In this document: positions 1-6,579 of the stretch, piece by piece
Numbering within the stretch: position 1 is the first letter of the stretch
How the letters are laid out: each line of letters begins with the position of its first letter
IMG/VR virus record: IMGVR_UViG_3300036944_000445
Location: 1 to 40,431 of that record
DNA: 40,431 nt
Source of the DNA: a virus
Reading direction: 5' to 3' (one strand)
Program-made: the position numbers and the translations under genes
The notes under the pieces: model-generated
Database searches by the model: none
What the model saw: only the letters and a program-made list of their open reading frames with translations
Told to the model about the DNA's origin: nothing

Positions 1-97
1 AAACATCGCCAGCTTTTCGTTTATTGGCGTTTGTTTTTGCAACAAGGTTCCCATCAACGTAGTCAAACAAGTTTTTCAGTTCTGTTTGGGTAATCAT
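1..97 (-). CDS. HNH homing endonuclease, N-terminal part (runs off window)
   Basis: Partial gene entering from the left edge; only about the first 32 residues are present. It starts MITQTELKNLFDYVDGNL, closely matching the start of the complete HNH protein at 20605-21084 (MITQDQANHLFEYRDGKL), and reaches the KAGD element that precedes the HNH core in this family. AAAGGA lies a few bases before the ATG at 97. The catalytic part is missing, so activity cannot be judged. Reading on into the right end of the window as if circular gives no HNH-like sequence and fuses into the DUF1289 frame, so the rest of the gene lies in DNA not shown here. Confidence 0.7.
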   Translation of the reverse strand, partial: MITQTELKNLFDYVDGNLVAKTNANKRKAGDV

Positions 98-417
98 TTT
101 TCATCCTTTGATCTTGCTCGGATGGCGTCAGCAAGTCCGTGCATCTCTGCAAAAAAAGGGGACTCTGAAAAGAATTGAAAAGCGCGGTCATCACACACCT
201 TCGCACACGCCTCTCGCTCGGCTGCTGCAATGCTGCGCTCGTACTCAGTCCAATGCTCTTGTGTCCATGTGCGGTTACGCTCATCAGCACGAACAAGGGC
301 TTCAAAGGTTTTGAGGGAATCTGTATTGCCCATGAAAAAGTCATTTCGCATTTCTGAGTCATAGTCACGCAGGTCTTTCCACCCAGCCTCACGGGCTATG
401 TCTATCGTGTCTCTCAT
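94..417 (-). CDS. conserved phage hypothetical protein, 107 aa
   Basis: No function recognised. The C-terminal half carries the pattern AAEREACAKVCDD followed by an ADAIRARS ending, common in small phage proteins of Proteobacteria. The protein is charged and probably helical, with no signal or membrane segment. The ATG at 417 overlaps the stop of the upstream 43-residue gene by four bases (ATGA), and its stop overlaps the next gene's start, so it is translationally coupled in the leftward early operon. The GGGGTTGAT just before the ATG supports the start. Confidence 0.75.
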   Translation of the reverse strand: MRDTIDIAREAGWKDLRDYDSEMRNDFFMGNTDSLKTFEALVRADERNRTWTQEHWTEYERSIAAAEREACAKVCDDRAFQFFSESPFFAEMHGLADAIRARSKDEK

Positions 418-545
418 ATCAACCCCAATTTAATTGCAAATGCCACAATAAAAATTGCGCTGCTTCCGTAAAACCCAAACCCTTTTGACATATGCGGCGC
501 AATCCAGATGCAACCAGCTAAAACAAGGAATTGATGGTCAGTCAT
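414..545 (-). CDS. small membrane protein, 43 aa
   Basis: A short ORF between two overlapping neighbours. It begins MTDHQFLVLAGCIWIAPHM and is almost wholly hydrophobic, with one likely membrane segment at residues 5-19 and another at 27-42. Both ends overlap neighbours by four bases in the ATGA arrangement seen throughout this operon, and GGGAGAAGAA precedes the ATG, the main reasons to think it is translated. Function unknown; it could be a small inner-membrane early protein. Confidence 0.6.
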   Translation of the reverse strand: MTDHQFLVLAGCIWIAPHMSKGFGFYGSSAIFIVAFAIKLGLI

Positions 546-682
546 TTCTTCTCCCTCAAACAAGTGCAAGTCCACCCGCTGCTGTCATAGCCTAAGCCTT
601 CACACCAAGGACAGTGTTCGTCAGTGACTGCTTTTGGTACAGGAGTGAACCAACGCTTGAGAAATTCAAGTATGGCGGTCAT
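542..682 (-). CDS. small CxxC-containing hypothetical protein, 46 aa
   Basis: The frame is open to 751, but the ATG at 682 (MTAILEFLKRWF) overlaps the stop of the upstream gene by four bases, so that start was chosen. The middle holds HCPWCEGLGYD and the end WTCTC, giving two cysteine pairs that could bind one zinc ion, as in a rudimentary zinc ribbon or DnaJ-type cysteine motif. It is coupled downstream to the 43-residue membrane gene. Function unknown. Confidence 0.6.
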   Translation of the reverse strand: MTAILEFLKRWFTPVPKAVTDEHCPWCEGLGYDSSGWTCTCLREKK

Positions 683-1212
683 GTGTTTTCCTTGAGTTTG
701 GCTTCGATGGCTCGGGCAAATGGTTCGGCTTCGCCTTTCACCTTGTACCAAAGTTCATGTATTTCCTCATCCGTCAGCCCAACCCATTGCCGCTGTGCTG
801 CAATCTCGGCGTATTCGTCTTCTGTGATCGCATCGGCTGCTGCGAGTAAGTCTTCCCACGTCCAGTCTTCTTGATCGGTCACATCGCGCATCGCTTGCGT
901 CATGCGCTTTGGCAGCAACACCATACCTTTTGGTACAGGTGTTTCGGGTTGAGTGTTCTTGCACTTCTTTCCAAGTTGGCAACGCACATTCCAACACCCT
1001 TGAGGGTCTTTGTCGCAAACAGGCTCCTGCACAGGTGCTGCGGGTGGGGTGGTGTATTTGATTGCGGCATTCCACGATCTGTGGCAACCCTCTTTAAAGT
1101 CTTCGTTGCCCCAATGCGCGTTGTCGTACCAGTCAAAGAACTCCACAGGCTCCTGCACAGGTGCTGAACAAGCTTGCTTGATGGCGTTTATTGCTGCTTT
1201 GGCTTTGGTCAT
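679..1212 (-). CDS. phage hypothetical protein with APVQEPV repeats, 177 aa
   Basis: Modular protein with three parts. The N-terminal half has two copies of APVQEPV (about residues 17-23 and 59-65) around a WYDNAHWGNEDF segment and a cysteine cluster (CDKDPQGCWNVRC..C). The middle has PKGMVLLPKRMTQAMRDV, and the C-terminal part has LTDEEIHELW ending in FARAIEAKLKE, a tail common in phage proteins from beta- and gammaproteobacteria. It looks like fused short modules rather than an enzyme. Overlaps with both neighbours are four bases. Function unknown. Confidence 0.75.
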   Translation of the reverse strand: MTKAKAAINAIKQACSAPVQEPVEFFDWYDNAHWGNEDFKEGCHRSWNAAIKYTTPPAAPVQEPVCDKDPQGCWNVRCQLGKKCKNTQPETPVPKGMVLLPKRMTQAMRDVTDQEDWTWEDLLAAADAITEDEYAEIAAQRQWVGLTDEEIHELWYKVKGEAEPFARAIEAKLKENT

Positions 1213-1490
1213 GCTGTGTACTCAATGGCTTGAAGTTTGGAGATCCGCTCATTGATCTCATTGACTGTCTTTTGATAGTCAGCCATGACTTTTTTCTTGT
1301 GCTTTTCAAGAGCTTCAATCTTCTGCGCCCTTGGGTCATAACTGTCAGGCACTTCAATCTCAATCTCTTGAGTACCGACATATGTCATATGCTCGGTGTC
1401 ATCTATTTTTAAGGAATAGACCTGAAATTTGGCTTCTTTTTCCCAAGAATATTGGGCGTGATAAATGTGGATTGTGGTTTTGACTTTCAT
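1209..1490 (-). CDS. conserved phage hypothetical protein, coiled-coil C-terminus, 93 aa
   Basis: The start is set at the ATG at 1490 because AAAGGAAATGCA precedes it; upstream in-frame codons to 1541 lack such a signal. Residues 1-50 look like a beta-rich domain (VKTTIHIYHAQYSW, IEIEVPDSYDPR). Residues 55-90 are a charged helix or coiled coil (KIEALEKHKKKVMADYQ). The EVPDSYDP followed by helix arrangement recurs in small phage proteins, function unknown. Coupled to the 177-residue gene by an ATGA overlap. About 75 bases of non-coding DNA separate it from rusA, a possible secondary promoter site. Confidence 0.7.
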   Translation of the reverse strand: MKVKTTIHIYHAQYSWEKEAKFQVYSLKIDDTEHMTYVGTQEIEIEVPDSYDPRAQKIEALEKHKKKVMADYQKTVNEINERISKLQAIEYTA

Positions 1491-1565
1491 TGCATTTCCT
1501 TTGATGCCGTCATTGGCAAGCCAATTATTCATTTGATTCACTTGAATTTGTATAGGGACTTACCC

Positions 1566-1988
1566 TTAGTCCATATCTTCTTTGACCAACACCTCTACCA
1601 AACCCACAGTCCCATACACCTTTGTGCTGTGCAATGAAACAACCTGGGTGTCATCGTCATAAACAATCCCATTCATGGCATCTAAGTAGGCTTTTAAGAT
1701 GTTATCGATGTCAGGCTTCTTGCATGGCCTCTCAAAGCCCTCTAAACAGGCTTTAAAGCGCTTTTTGGGGTATGACTGAGGGATAGGTACTGTGATGTAG
1801 ATATAAGCTGCTACAGGCGTTTTTAATGGCTCGTTGCTTCCCATTGCTTGTTTGGCAGCTTCACGGATCAGATCTTCGTAGTCACGGGTCTTGGTGGGTG
1901 TGTAGGTGGAGACAAAGTTGCCTCTACGGGCAAACTTGGGTCTACCTTTGCCAACAGGTGTGGCTTCAACTTGAAAAGTGATGTGCAT
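1566..1988 (-). CDS. rusA: RusA-family Holliday junction resolvase
   Basis: RusA proteins are homodimeric, metal-dependent endonucleases that cut four-way DNA junctions and are common in phages. At 140 residues it is near the usual family length. The active-site signature is visible: KPDIDN at residues 91-96, the helix LDAMNG at 102-107 and YDDDTQ at 110-115. The N-terminus (VEATPVGKGRPKF) is also typical. The ATG at 1988 forms a TAATG overlap with the preceding 30-residue gene; a GTG at 1994 is less likely. It sits downstream of the helicase and initiator genes, and with the ERF protein on the opposite operon it completes a recombination set. Confidence 0.9.
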   Translation of the reverse strand: MHITFQVEATPVGKGRPKFARRGNFVSTYTPTKTRDYEDLIREAAKQAMGSNEPLKTPVAAYIYITVPIPQSYPKKRFKACLEGFERPCKKPDIDNILKAYLDAMNGIVYDDDTQVVSLHSTKVYGTVGLVEVLVKEDMD

Positions 1989-2080
1989 TACCACGGTGCT
2001 GGCTCCGGTGTGAAGGGGATTTCCTCTGGCTTAACGGGGTGACCGTTACGGATAGGGAAAGGCCATAGTGTCTTTTTCAT
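1988..2080 (-). CDS. 30-residue hypothetical peptide
   Basis: Tiny ORF (MKKTLWPFPIRNGHPVKPEE at its start) that exactly fills the gap between the 58-residue gene and rusA. It overlaps the upstream stop by four bases (ATGA) and its TAA overlaps the rusA ATG. It is proline-rich and probably unstructured. It may be a real micro-protein or serve mainly to carry ribosomes to rusA. Confidence 0.45.
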   Translation of the reverse strand: MKKTLWPFPIRNGHPVKPEEIPFTPEPAPW

Positions 2081-2253
2081 TCTCGTTTTCCTTCCATAAA
2101 TTCTTTGAAGTAGGCGTGTATTCGTCTGACGGCATCGGGTTTGTGCCACTTGATTGATCCCTTGATAAGCTTCAGAGTGTTTTCTCTGTCTTGCAAGGTT
2201 TCGTGAGTTCTCCATATCTCTCTGGCTCTGGCAATCTCTTCTTGAGGGTTCAT
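2077..2253 (-). CDS. small helical hypothetical protein, 58 aa
   Basis: Start taken as the ATG at 2253, which overlaps the helicase stop by four bases. The product (MNPQEEIARAREIWRTHETL at its N-terminus) is mostly charged helix with a basic middle (LIKGSIKWHKPDAVRRIHAYF). No domain recognised. Its position directly after the helicase suggests a role in replication, possibly as an accessory or loader-like factor, but this rests on context only. Confidence 0.65.
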   Translation of the reverse strand: MNPQEEIARAREIWRTHETLQDRENTLKLIKGSIKWHKPDAVRRIHAYFKEFMEGKRE

Positions 2254-3233
2254 GTCGCCAGATGGGGATAGTTGACAAACCACATGGGTCTGTCTTTGGG
2301 TTGACCAATGTACTGTTGGGCATCCCTGTGAAACCACAACTTGATGGTTGGTTCACCCTCAACCGATCCTTCGTAGTTGCGTTGTTTACGGCAAAGAAGG
2401 TAGTGGTCAGGGTCTTCAGCAGACTTGGCAAAGCTGCCTTCAGTCTTGATGTCATCCTCTTTGGACTTGTTACGCCAAACCAGCATCACGTTATCAACTT
2501 GATCGGTGATAGCACCCGAGCCTTTGTTGTCATGCTTGTCAGGCATGGAGTATTCGTTGGCTGGTTTCTTCAGGTGGTGGACAAGGTGGATGTGAATGTC
2601 GTAATCACGGGCAATACTGGTCAACTCGTCAACAAAGACCTTTTGACCGTTGTAGTCGTCTTCACTCTTAACGCATTTGGCAAGGTTATCAATGAAGATG
2701 TGGTTGATGCCAAGTTCTTTGGCACAGTACCTAGCCATCCCAATAACGGTTTGGGCATCTGCTGTTCCTGTTTGGTCGTAAAGCCACATTGTTCCATCGG
2801 TCCATGTGCCAAACTGGTCGTACATATCGTCTAAAGCTTCAATGCCTTTGTCACCCTGGAACTCAGGCATGAAAGGGTTACACCCAATCCACATACGTGC
2901 CATACGCTGTAGGGTGACTGGTGGCTTCATCTCAAAAGACGCAATGCAGACCTTCTCACCTTGGCCGATCAGGGATAAGGCAATCTGGGAGGTCATCAGG
3001 GACTTACCGTGACCGTTCTGTCCTGACCACAGGGTTACTTCACCCTTTCTGAACTCAAAGTTTTCCTTGGTGTGGTCCCAGGGTAAGTAGGAAACCTTCT
3101 GGTCCTTCTTGGTTCTCAGTCTGTCTTTGATGTAATCAATGTAGTCTGATGCCTTCTTGACCTTGGTTTGGTTGTCGGTTTCTTTGAGGTACTTGGTGAA
3201 GTCAATTGTGTCTGGAGTTATTACAAGTGCCAT
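2250..3233 (-). CDS. DnaB-like replicative DNA helicase (RecA-fold ATPase)
   Basis: 327 residues with a single RecA-type ATPase core, matching the C-terminal half of DnaB-family helicases. Walker A is GQNGHGKS at 71-78, Walker B is IFIDNL at 179-184, the HLVHHLKK motif is at 216-223 and the GSGAITDQVDNVM motif at 238-250 corresponds to the conserved DnaB SGAI..AD element. The first 65 residues are too short for a DnaB N-terminal or primase domain, so priming and loading must come from elsewhere. The ATG at 3233 follows the upstream stop by one base; a longer frame to 3290 would run into that gene. It probably unwinds phage DNA together with the initiator at 3557-4213 and the host polymerase. 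Confidence 0.88.
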   Translation of the reverse strand: MALVITPDTIDFTKYLKETDNQTKVKKASDYIDYIKDRLRTKKDQKVSYLPWDHTKENFEFRKGEVTLWSGQNGHGKSLMTSQIALSLIGQGEKVCIASFEMKPPVTLQRMARMWIGCNPFMPEFQGDKGIEALDDMYDQFGTWTDGTMWLYDQTGTADAQTVIGMARYCAKELGINHIFIDNLAKCVKSEDDYNGQKVFVDELTSIARDYDIHIHLVHHLKKPANEYSMPDKHDNKGSGAITDQVDNVMLVWRNKSKEDDIKTEGSFAKSAEDPDHYLLCRKQRNYEGSVEGEPTIKLWFHRDAQQYIGQPKDRPMWFVNYPHLAT

Positions 3234-3234
3234 T

Positions 3235-3570
3235 TCATTTTCCAATGTAAGTTTGTGACCATCCGGTCTGCTTGAAGTATGGTTGTCCAAGCAAAAGAAC
3301 GGAACTGGTGATTACCCTTGCTTTGCAATCAATGAGCTTTTGGTGGATTGCCTTGGCTCTACGCTCATCAAAGCTTGTCAAGAATACTGTTAAGCCAATG
3401 ACAAACCGTAGGTCAAGGGTATGAAGGTCATCCTTGACCACACAGATGGTTGGTGAGTCATTCCACTCATGCCACTCATGGGCATTGAGGGACTTGTGGT
3501 CTTCAATGGAGATGTACTGGGGTGCTTTCCCAGACATCCGCATTTTGATCAAAGGTTCATGGCCGAGCAT
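3235..3570 (-). CDS. conserved phage hypothetical protein, 111 aa
   Basis: Begins MLGHEPLIKMRMSGKAP and contains LHTLDLRFVIGLTVFLTS and RAKAIHQKLIDCKARVI. I recognise this as a widespread but uncharacterised family of proteins found in phages and prophages of betaproteobacteria next to replication genes. No catalytic motif is evident; the pattern suggests a mixed alpha/beta fold. The ATG at 3570 is 14 bases inside the end of the initiator gene and has AAGGATG upstream. Gene order initiator, this protein, helicase suggests a replication accessory role. Confidence 0.75.
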   Translation of the reverse strand: MLGHEPLIKMRMSGKAPQYISIEDHKSLNAHEWHEWNDSPTICVVKDDLHTLDLRFVIGLTVFLTSFDERRAKAIHQKLIDCKARVITSSVLLLGQPYFKQTGWSQTYIGK

Positions 3571-4213
3571 TTGCCATCCTTTTCATTTTTTCTGCTGCTG
3601 TCATAGGAGGAGCGGCAATTTCATCTTCCCAGCGCTTACCGTTTAGCCAAGTACTGGGGTGTGGGATGTATTGGACATCCTTGTCTTTCCAGATGGTACG
3701 GGTTTGGATGCTCAGTGATCGTAGGATCTTGTCTAGCAACTCTTGGTCAACCTTAAGCTTTGCAAAGACCCGTTTGGCAAATTCTTTGTTGGTCTTCTTG
3801 GGATAGGCTTTCCAGAACGTATCGAATAAGGGATTACCCTGTCCAACAATAGTATCTGTGTTTATATATGTATTAGATGGTTGATCAGATTTAACTTCCC
3901 GATTGATCAAATTTGATGAATCGATAATTTCTACTGAATACCACTTCGTATGGTCGTAGGGGTTGGCGTTGTAGTTGCCAATTTTCATCATTCCAGCATC
4001 TTCCAAACGCTTTAAAGCTCGTTGTATTTGCTGTTGTGACGCATACGGGAAAAGTTTGGTAAAGGCCTTGGCACTGTTGTAAGTCCAATACCGCCCATCA
4101 TGTAGATGGCGACCGTTTGCTTTGTTTTTTGCTACCCACCAACGTATGTTGGCAAGCAATACTGCTTCAAGAATGCCATATTGCACGGCATCCACCGGAT
4201 CAAAGGTGTGCAT
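3557..4213 (-). CDS. winged-helix phage replication initiator (O-like/DnaD-like)
   Basis: 218 residues in two parts. Residues 1-95 look like a winged-helix DNA-binding domain (YGILEAVLLANIRWWV, then SQQQIQRALKRLEDAGMMKIGNYN), the pattern of phage replisome organisers. A polar linker at 100-128 leads to a C-terminal domain with FDTFWKAYPKKTNKEFAKRVF (130-150) and YIPHPSTWLNGKRWED (182-197), a module typical of phage O or DnaD-like replication proteins that contact the helicase. It lies two genes upstream of the helicase. GGGGTAAAACC precedes the ATG. Many such initiators bind an origin within their own gene; here a better origin candidate lies at 35.3-35.6 kb. Confidence 0.75.
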   Translation of the reverse strand: MHTFDPVDAVQYGILEAVLLANIRWWVAKNKANGRHLHDGRYWTYNSAKAFTKLFPYASQQQIQRALKRLEDAGMMKIGNYNANPYDHTKWYSVEIIDSSNLINREVKSDQPSNTYINTDTIVGQGNPLFDTFWKAYPKKTNKEFAKRVFAKLKVDQELLDKILRSLSIQTRTIWKDKDVQYIPHPSTWLNGKRWEDEIAAPPMTAAEKMKRMANARP

Positions 4214-4314
4214 GGTTTTACCCCAAGTTGAACCCCTAAAAGAAACTCACCGGAAGTGGGGGTCAGCACTTGTCAGTCGGGTAATTAGTCCGACCTATCC
4301 GGGGTTTCAAAACA
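4214..4314 (-). promoter_or_regulatory. intergenic leader with two hairpins before the initiator gene
   Basis: About 100 bases between the zinc-ribbon gene and the initiator. GTCGG at 4276-4280 pairs with CCGAC at 4290-4294 across nine bases. A second stem joins AAGTG (4254-4258) with CACTT (4267-4271). Neither is followed by a clear T run, so they are not obvious terminators. They could attenuate or stabilise the leftward transcript ahead of the replication genes. Confidence 0.35.
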
Positions 4315-4515
4315 TTATGAACGATCCCAAATGAAGTTGCAAGAGTCGCACTTCTTATGGGAATGCCATTTCTCGTAGTCCTTGAAATGCTTCTCCTGGC
4401 ACTTGTCAGAGGCACATACAGGACACTTTAACTTCTTACCAAAGATGGCGTCAAAGTTGTTTGCATATATTTTGTGATCAACCTCAAAAGGACGAGGGCT
4501 TGAACCTTTGCTCAT
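4315..4515 (-). CDS. small zinc-ribbon protein, 66 aa
   Basis: Starts MSKGSSPRPFEVDHKIY at the ATG at 4515, which overlaps the upstream stop by four bases; the frame extends to 4572 without a better start. It carries CPVC in the middle and CDSC near the end, separated by a charged segment rich in K and H, a classic four-cysteine zinc ribbon spacing. Such small phage proteins often bind nucleic acid or RNA polymerase, but no specific family is recognised. It is the last gene before the leader of the replication genes. Confidence 0.65.
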   Translation of the reverse strand: MSKGSSPRPFEVDHKIYANNFDAIFGKKLKCPVCASDKCQEKHFKDYEKWHSHKKCDSCNFIWDRS

Positions 4516-4718
4516 GCTTCCCTCGCTTTCAGCATGGCATCGGCCACTTTGTATGCCCTTGCAGCAGCCCAAGCAAAATCATTTTCATGTATGCCATCAG
4601 TCATGTCTGCCGCCATCGCCTTGGCTGCAAAGTAGTCGCGCAAAGTCATGCCTTCTTCAAAGCGTCCCCAGCCACTGTCAATGTGCGGAAACGCTGGCCC
4701 ACCTGTGTTGTTAGTCAT
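4512..4718 (-). CDS. conserved phage hypothetical protein (GGPAFP/TLRDYFA family), 68 aa
   Basis: Contains GGPAFPHIDSG, then GMTLRDYFAAKAMAAD and AYKVADAMLKAREA at the end. This combination is a very common small protein in phages and prophages of Proteobacteria, always hypothetical. It is predicted to be helical and soluble. ATGA overlaps couple it to both neighbours. Confidence 0.75.
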   Translation of the reverse strand: MTNNTGGPAFPHIDSGWGRFEEGMTLRDYFAAKAMAADMTDGIHENDFAWAAARAYKVADAMLKAREA

Positions 4719-4873
4719 AAGTCACTCCAACCTTCATCAAACTCACGCTGACGCTCTTTACGATCATAGTAAGCATCCAGTAAGGCAGCCTTTTGTTGGT
4801 CAACAAGGTAAGACCCATCAGGCTCTGGTGTCAGACCAGCACGGGGAGCATCATATTGGAAGTCATTTTGCAT
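4715..4873 (-). CDS. small hypothetical protein, 52 aa
   Basis: Start chosen at the ATG at 4873 with AAAGGCAAAACCAA in front. The N-terminal half is flexible (MQNDFQYDAPRAGLTPEPDG) and the C-terminal half a charged helix (LLDAYYDRKERQREFDEGW). It overlaps the 4512-4718 gene by four bases. No family recognised. Confidence 0.6.
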   Translation of the reverse strand: MQNDFQYDAPRAGLTPEPDGSYLVDQQKAALLDAYYDRKERQREFDEGWSDL

Positions 4874-5021
4874 TTGGTTTTGCCTTTGAGTAGTAGTGGG
4901 TGGTTTTACGGTCCATGCTTTTGGCAACAGCAAAACTGTTCATAGATGCTCTTTCGGCACTGGTGAACAGTGTGGGCTTCTTTGCTGCCCAATCAAACGG
5001 ACTTGGTTTCGTAGATTTCAT
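4863..5021 (-). CDS. small basic hypothetical protein, 52 aa
   Basis: Open frame beginning MKSTKPSPFDWAAKKPTLF and ending in a basic stretch (HYYSKAKPNAK). It fills the space between the genes at 4715-4873 and 4993-5187, overlapping the first by 11 bases and the second by 29. AAAGG lies about 12 bases before the ATG, rather far for a strong site; an internal ATG (MNSFAVAKS) is an alternative start. Without it the operon would have an unusual gap of about 120 bases. Function unknown. Confidence 0.5.
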   Translation of the reverse strand: MKSTKPSPFDWAAKKPTLFTSAERASMNSFAVAKSMDRKTTHYYSKAKPNAK

Positions 5022-5187
5022 GGATGGGTTTTACCTTTCGATAACTTGCAATTTCAACGGCTTTAATTAAAGCACCAACGATGGCTGCTTCCCAGTCTTC
5101 CTCGTTCAGGTGCATAGATAGTCGGTCAGTGGCAAGAATGATCATGTCAAACGCCAAGGCTTCTTCAATAGTGTCAGGGTGGCTCAT
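4993..5187 (-). CDS. first gene of the leftward early operon, hypothetical, 64 aa
   Basis: Acidic, mostly helical protein (MSHPDTIEEALAFDMIILAT at its start, then HLNEEDWEAAIVGALIKAVE). No cysteine clusters or membrane segment. It is the promoter-proximal gene of the leftward early operon and starts about 35 bases from the palindromic operator at 5223-5237. Such first genes often act in regulation or early host takeover, but nothing in the sequence shows a function. Confidence 0.65.
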   Translation of the reverse strand: MSHPDTIEEALAFDMIILATDRLSMHLNEEDWEAAIVGALIKAVEIASYRKVKPIHEIYETKSV

Positions 5188-5295
5188 ACGGTGAGCCTAA
5201 CAAAAAAAGATGAACAAACAACTAGGGCAAACCCCTATGTTTTATTTTAAAAATACAAGTTACAGTCACCTCCCTTGCTCAACGAAAGGAAATCA
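5188..5295. promoter_or_regulatory. divergent early control region
   Basis: The 108 bases between the leftward operon (start 5187) and the rightward operon (start 5296). It contains the perfect inverted repeat TAGGG CAAAC CCCTA at 5223-5237 followed by a very AT-rich stretch (5240-5257). No unambiguous -35/-10 pair is visible on either strand, but AT content and location make it the likely site of back-to-back early promoters with the palindrome as shared operator. Confidence 0.6.
5223..5237. promoter_or_regulatory. palindromic operator, copy 1
   Basis: TAGGG-CAAAC-CCCTA is a perfect five-base inverted repeat with a five-base core. It sits 73 bases before the ATG at 5296 and 36 bases from the leftward start at 5187. 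Two relatives occur at 35954-35968 and 38195-38211, sharing the flank CAAC on one side. A dimeric regulator of phage or host origin is the simplest reader. Confidence 0.55.
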
Positions 5296-5448
5296 ATGAA
5301 CACGCAAGCTCTTACTAAGGTCCGTCAAATGTATTGTGTTGATGGTGTGCCAACGCACATACAGCGTCACAACTGCCGTCAATGGATCAGATCAATTCGC
5401 TACCTGGGCGACAAATGGCTTCTGGCAAAGAAGGTGCAACGAGTATGA
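5296..5448 (+). CDS. conserved small phage protein, 50 aa
   Basis: First gene of the rightward early operon, with a strong AAAGGAAATCA before the ATG at 5296. The product starts MNTQALTKVRQMYCVDGV and ends with IRSIRYLGDKWLLAKKVQR, a pattern I associate with short basic proteins in betaproteobacterial phages. The high Arg/Lys content suggests nucleic-acid binding. Its stop overlaps the next start by four bases (ATGA). Confidence 0.65.
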   Translation: MNTQALTKVRQMYCVDGVPTHIQRHNCRQWIRSIRYLGDKWLLAKKVQRV

Positions 5449-5753
5449 ACAACGTCATCAAAACATCGTTTGTGGGTCGTAACCCATTCAAACCAGTTGC
5501 CCAGATTGATGTCTCTACCATCAAGGTAACAAACGACAAGCCCAAGAAACGCAAGCCTGTCAGCTTCAAGTACGAGGGACTTTTTTCCCAACTTGATATT
5601 GGCAAGTCATTGTCTTGCTTGCCTCAAGACTGTGACAAGGTTGGTCAAGCATTGCGTGACTACATCCGGCGTAATGAATTGAATTGGACTGTCAAGGTCC
5701 AAAGCAACTACACCAAAACAACAGGTCGAGTTTTTGTATTGGAGAAATCATGA
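5445..5753 (+). CDS. hypothetical protein, 102 aa, possible DNA-binding
   Basis: The ATG at 5445 overlaps the previous stop by four bases, so it is preferred over the open frame from 5382. Basic N-terminal segment (NDKPKKRKPVSFKYEGLF), then SQLDIGKSLSCLPQDCDKVGQALRDYIRRNELNW and a beta-like end (TVKVQSNYTKTTGRVFVLE). The layout resembles small phage proteins with a core that helps DNA metabolism, but no family is recognised. It lies three genes upstream of the ERF annealing protein's partner and could act with it. Confidence 0.65.
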   Translation: MNNVIKTSFVGRNPFKPVAQIDVSTIKVTNDKPKKRKPVSFKYEGLFSQLDIGKSLSCLPQDCDKVGQALRDYIRRNELNWTVKVQSNYTKTTGRVFVLEKS

Positions 5754-5944
5754 AAGACTTTTTAGAACAAGCCAAAGAAGATCTCAAGGGTGTTGAGTAC
5801 TGCCCTTACTGCATGGAGCCACGCAATGACAAGCGCTCGTGCTGTGGTGAGAACCACTTCATCAGCTTTGAAGACCTTGATGATGACACCCAAAAAGACA
5901 TCATTCAAGATGAATACGACTTGGCTAACGGAAACAAATCATGA
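5750..5944 (+). CDS. small zinc-finger-like protein, 64 aa
   Basis: Starts MKDFLEQAKEDLKGVEYC at the ATGA overlap at 5750. Cysteines occur as CPYC (residues 18-21) and CCG (around 31-33) with a following NHF, enough ligands for one zinc site. The rest is very acidic (FEDLDDDTQKDIIQDEYD). Function unknown. Coupled upstream and downstream by four-base overlaps, immediately before the ERF gene. Confidence 0.65.
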   Translation: MKDFLEQAKEDLKGVEYCPYCMEPRNDKRSCCGENHFISFEDLDDDTQKDIIQDEYDLANGNKS

Positions 5945-6576
5945 ATGTTTATCAAAAACTAAATGCTGCTCGTGGTGACTTTCATAAAACTAAACTCAAG
6001 AAGACGGGTCACAACAAGTTTTCCAACTACTACTATTTTGAGTTGGGTGATTTTTTGATCCCTGCTTTGCAAATTTTTGCGGATCATGGCTTAGTAGGAG
6101 TCATAAGTTTTGGCAAAGAAGAAGCATCTATGACCATCATTGACGTTTACAAGCCAGAGGATCGGATTGTCATTAGCAGTCCCATGTCTACAGCGGCTTT
6201 AAAGGGCTGTCACGAGGTTCAAAACCTTGGGGCAGTACAGACCTACCTCCGCAGGTATTTGTGGGTTGCAGCGCTTGAAATTGTTGAACACGATGCCTTG
6301 GACTCTTCCCCCCAATTAACAGAGGAGGGGGCCAAGAAAAAAGGAATGGCTCCAGTAGTTACACCCCGTGGTGGCATTGGTGATGACCTTCCACAAGACA
6401 TTAAAGAATTCCTGACTGACTTGGCAGCAGGAGCAACAGAGTTGGTTGACCAGGGTAAAGCAAAAGAAGCGCTTGCCATGATTGACGAACAGGCATTGGA
6501 GGCCGATCAGCGTGTCTGGTTGGCAAACCAAATGTCTTCCACCGTGCGTTCTGCACTCAAAAATGCAAAAGGATAA
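5941..6576 (+). CDS. erf: ERF-family single-strand annealing protein
   Basis: ERF proteins form rings on single-stranded DNA and promote annealing in phage recombination and genome circularisation (family founder: P22 Erf). At 211 residues it has the usual size. The N-terminal signature VYQKLNAARGDFHKTKLKKTG followed by YYYFELGDFLIPALQ is diagnostic, with the core running through CHEVQNLGAVQTYLRRYLW at about residues 91-109. The C-terminal third (linker from about residue 125, then helices) is the variable region. The gene overlaps the previous one by four bases and is followed after three bases by a probable ssDNA-binding partner. Together with RusA this gives an annealing and resolution pathway. 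Confidence 0.85.
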   Translation: MNVYQKLNAARGDFHKTKLKKTGHNKFSNYYYFELGDFLIPALQIFADHGLVGVISFGKEEASMTIIDVYKPEDRIVISSPMSTAALKGCHEVQNLGAVQTYLRRYLWVAALEIVEHDALDSSPQLTEEGAKKKGMAPVVTPRGGIGDDLPQDIKEFLTDLAAGATELVDQGKAKEALAMIDEQALEADQRVWLANQMSSTVRSALKNAKG

Positions 6577-6579
6577 ATA

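Noticed and set aside
2262-2834. 190-codon plus-strand ORF opposite the helicase
   Set aside because: Antisense shadow inside a gene with clear Walker motifs.
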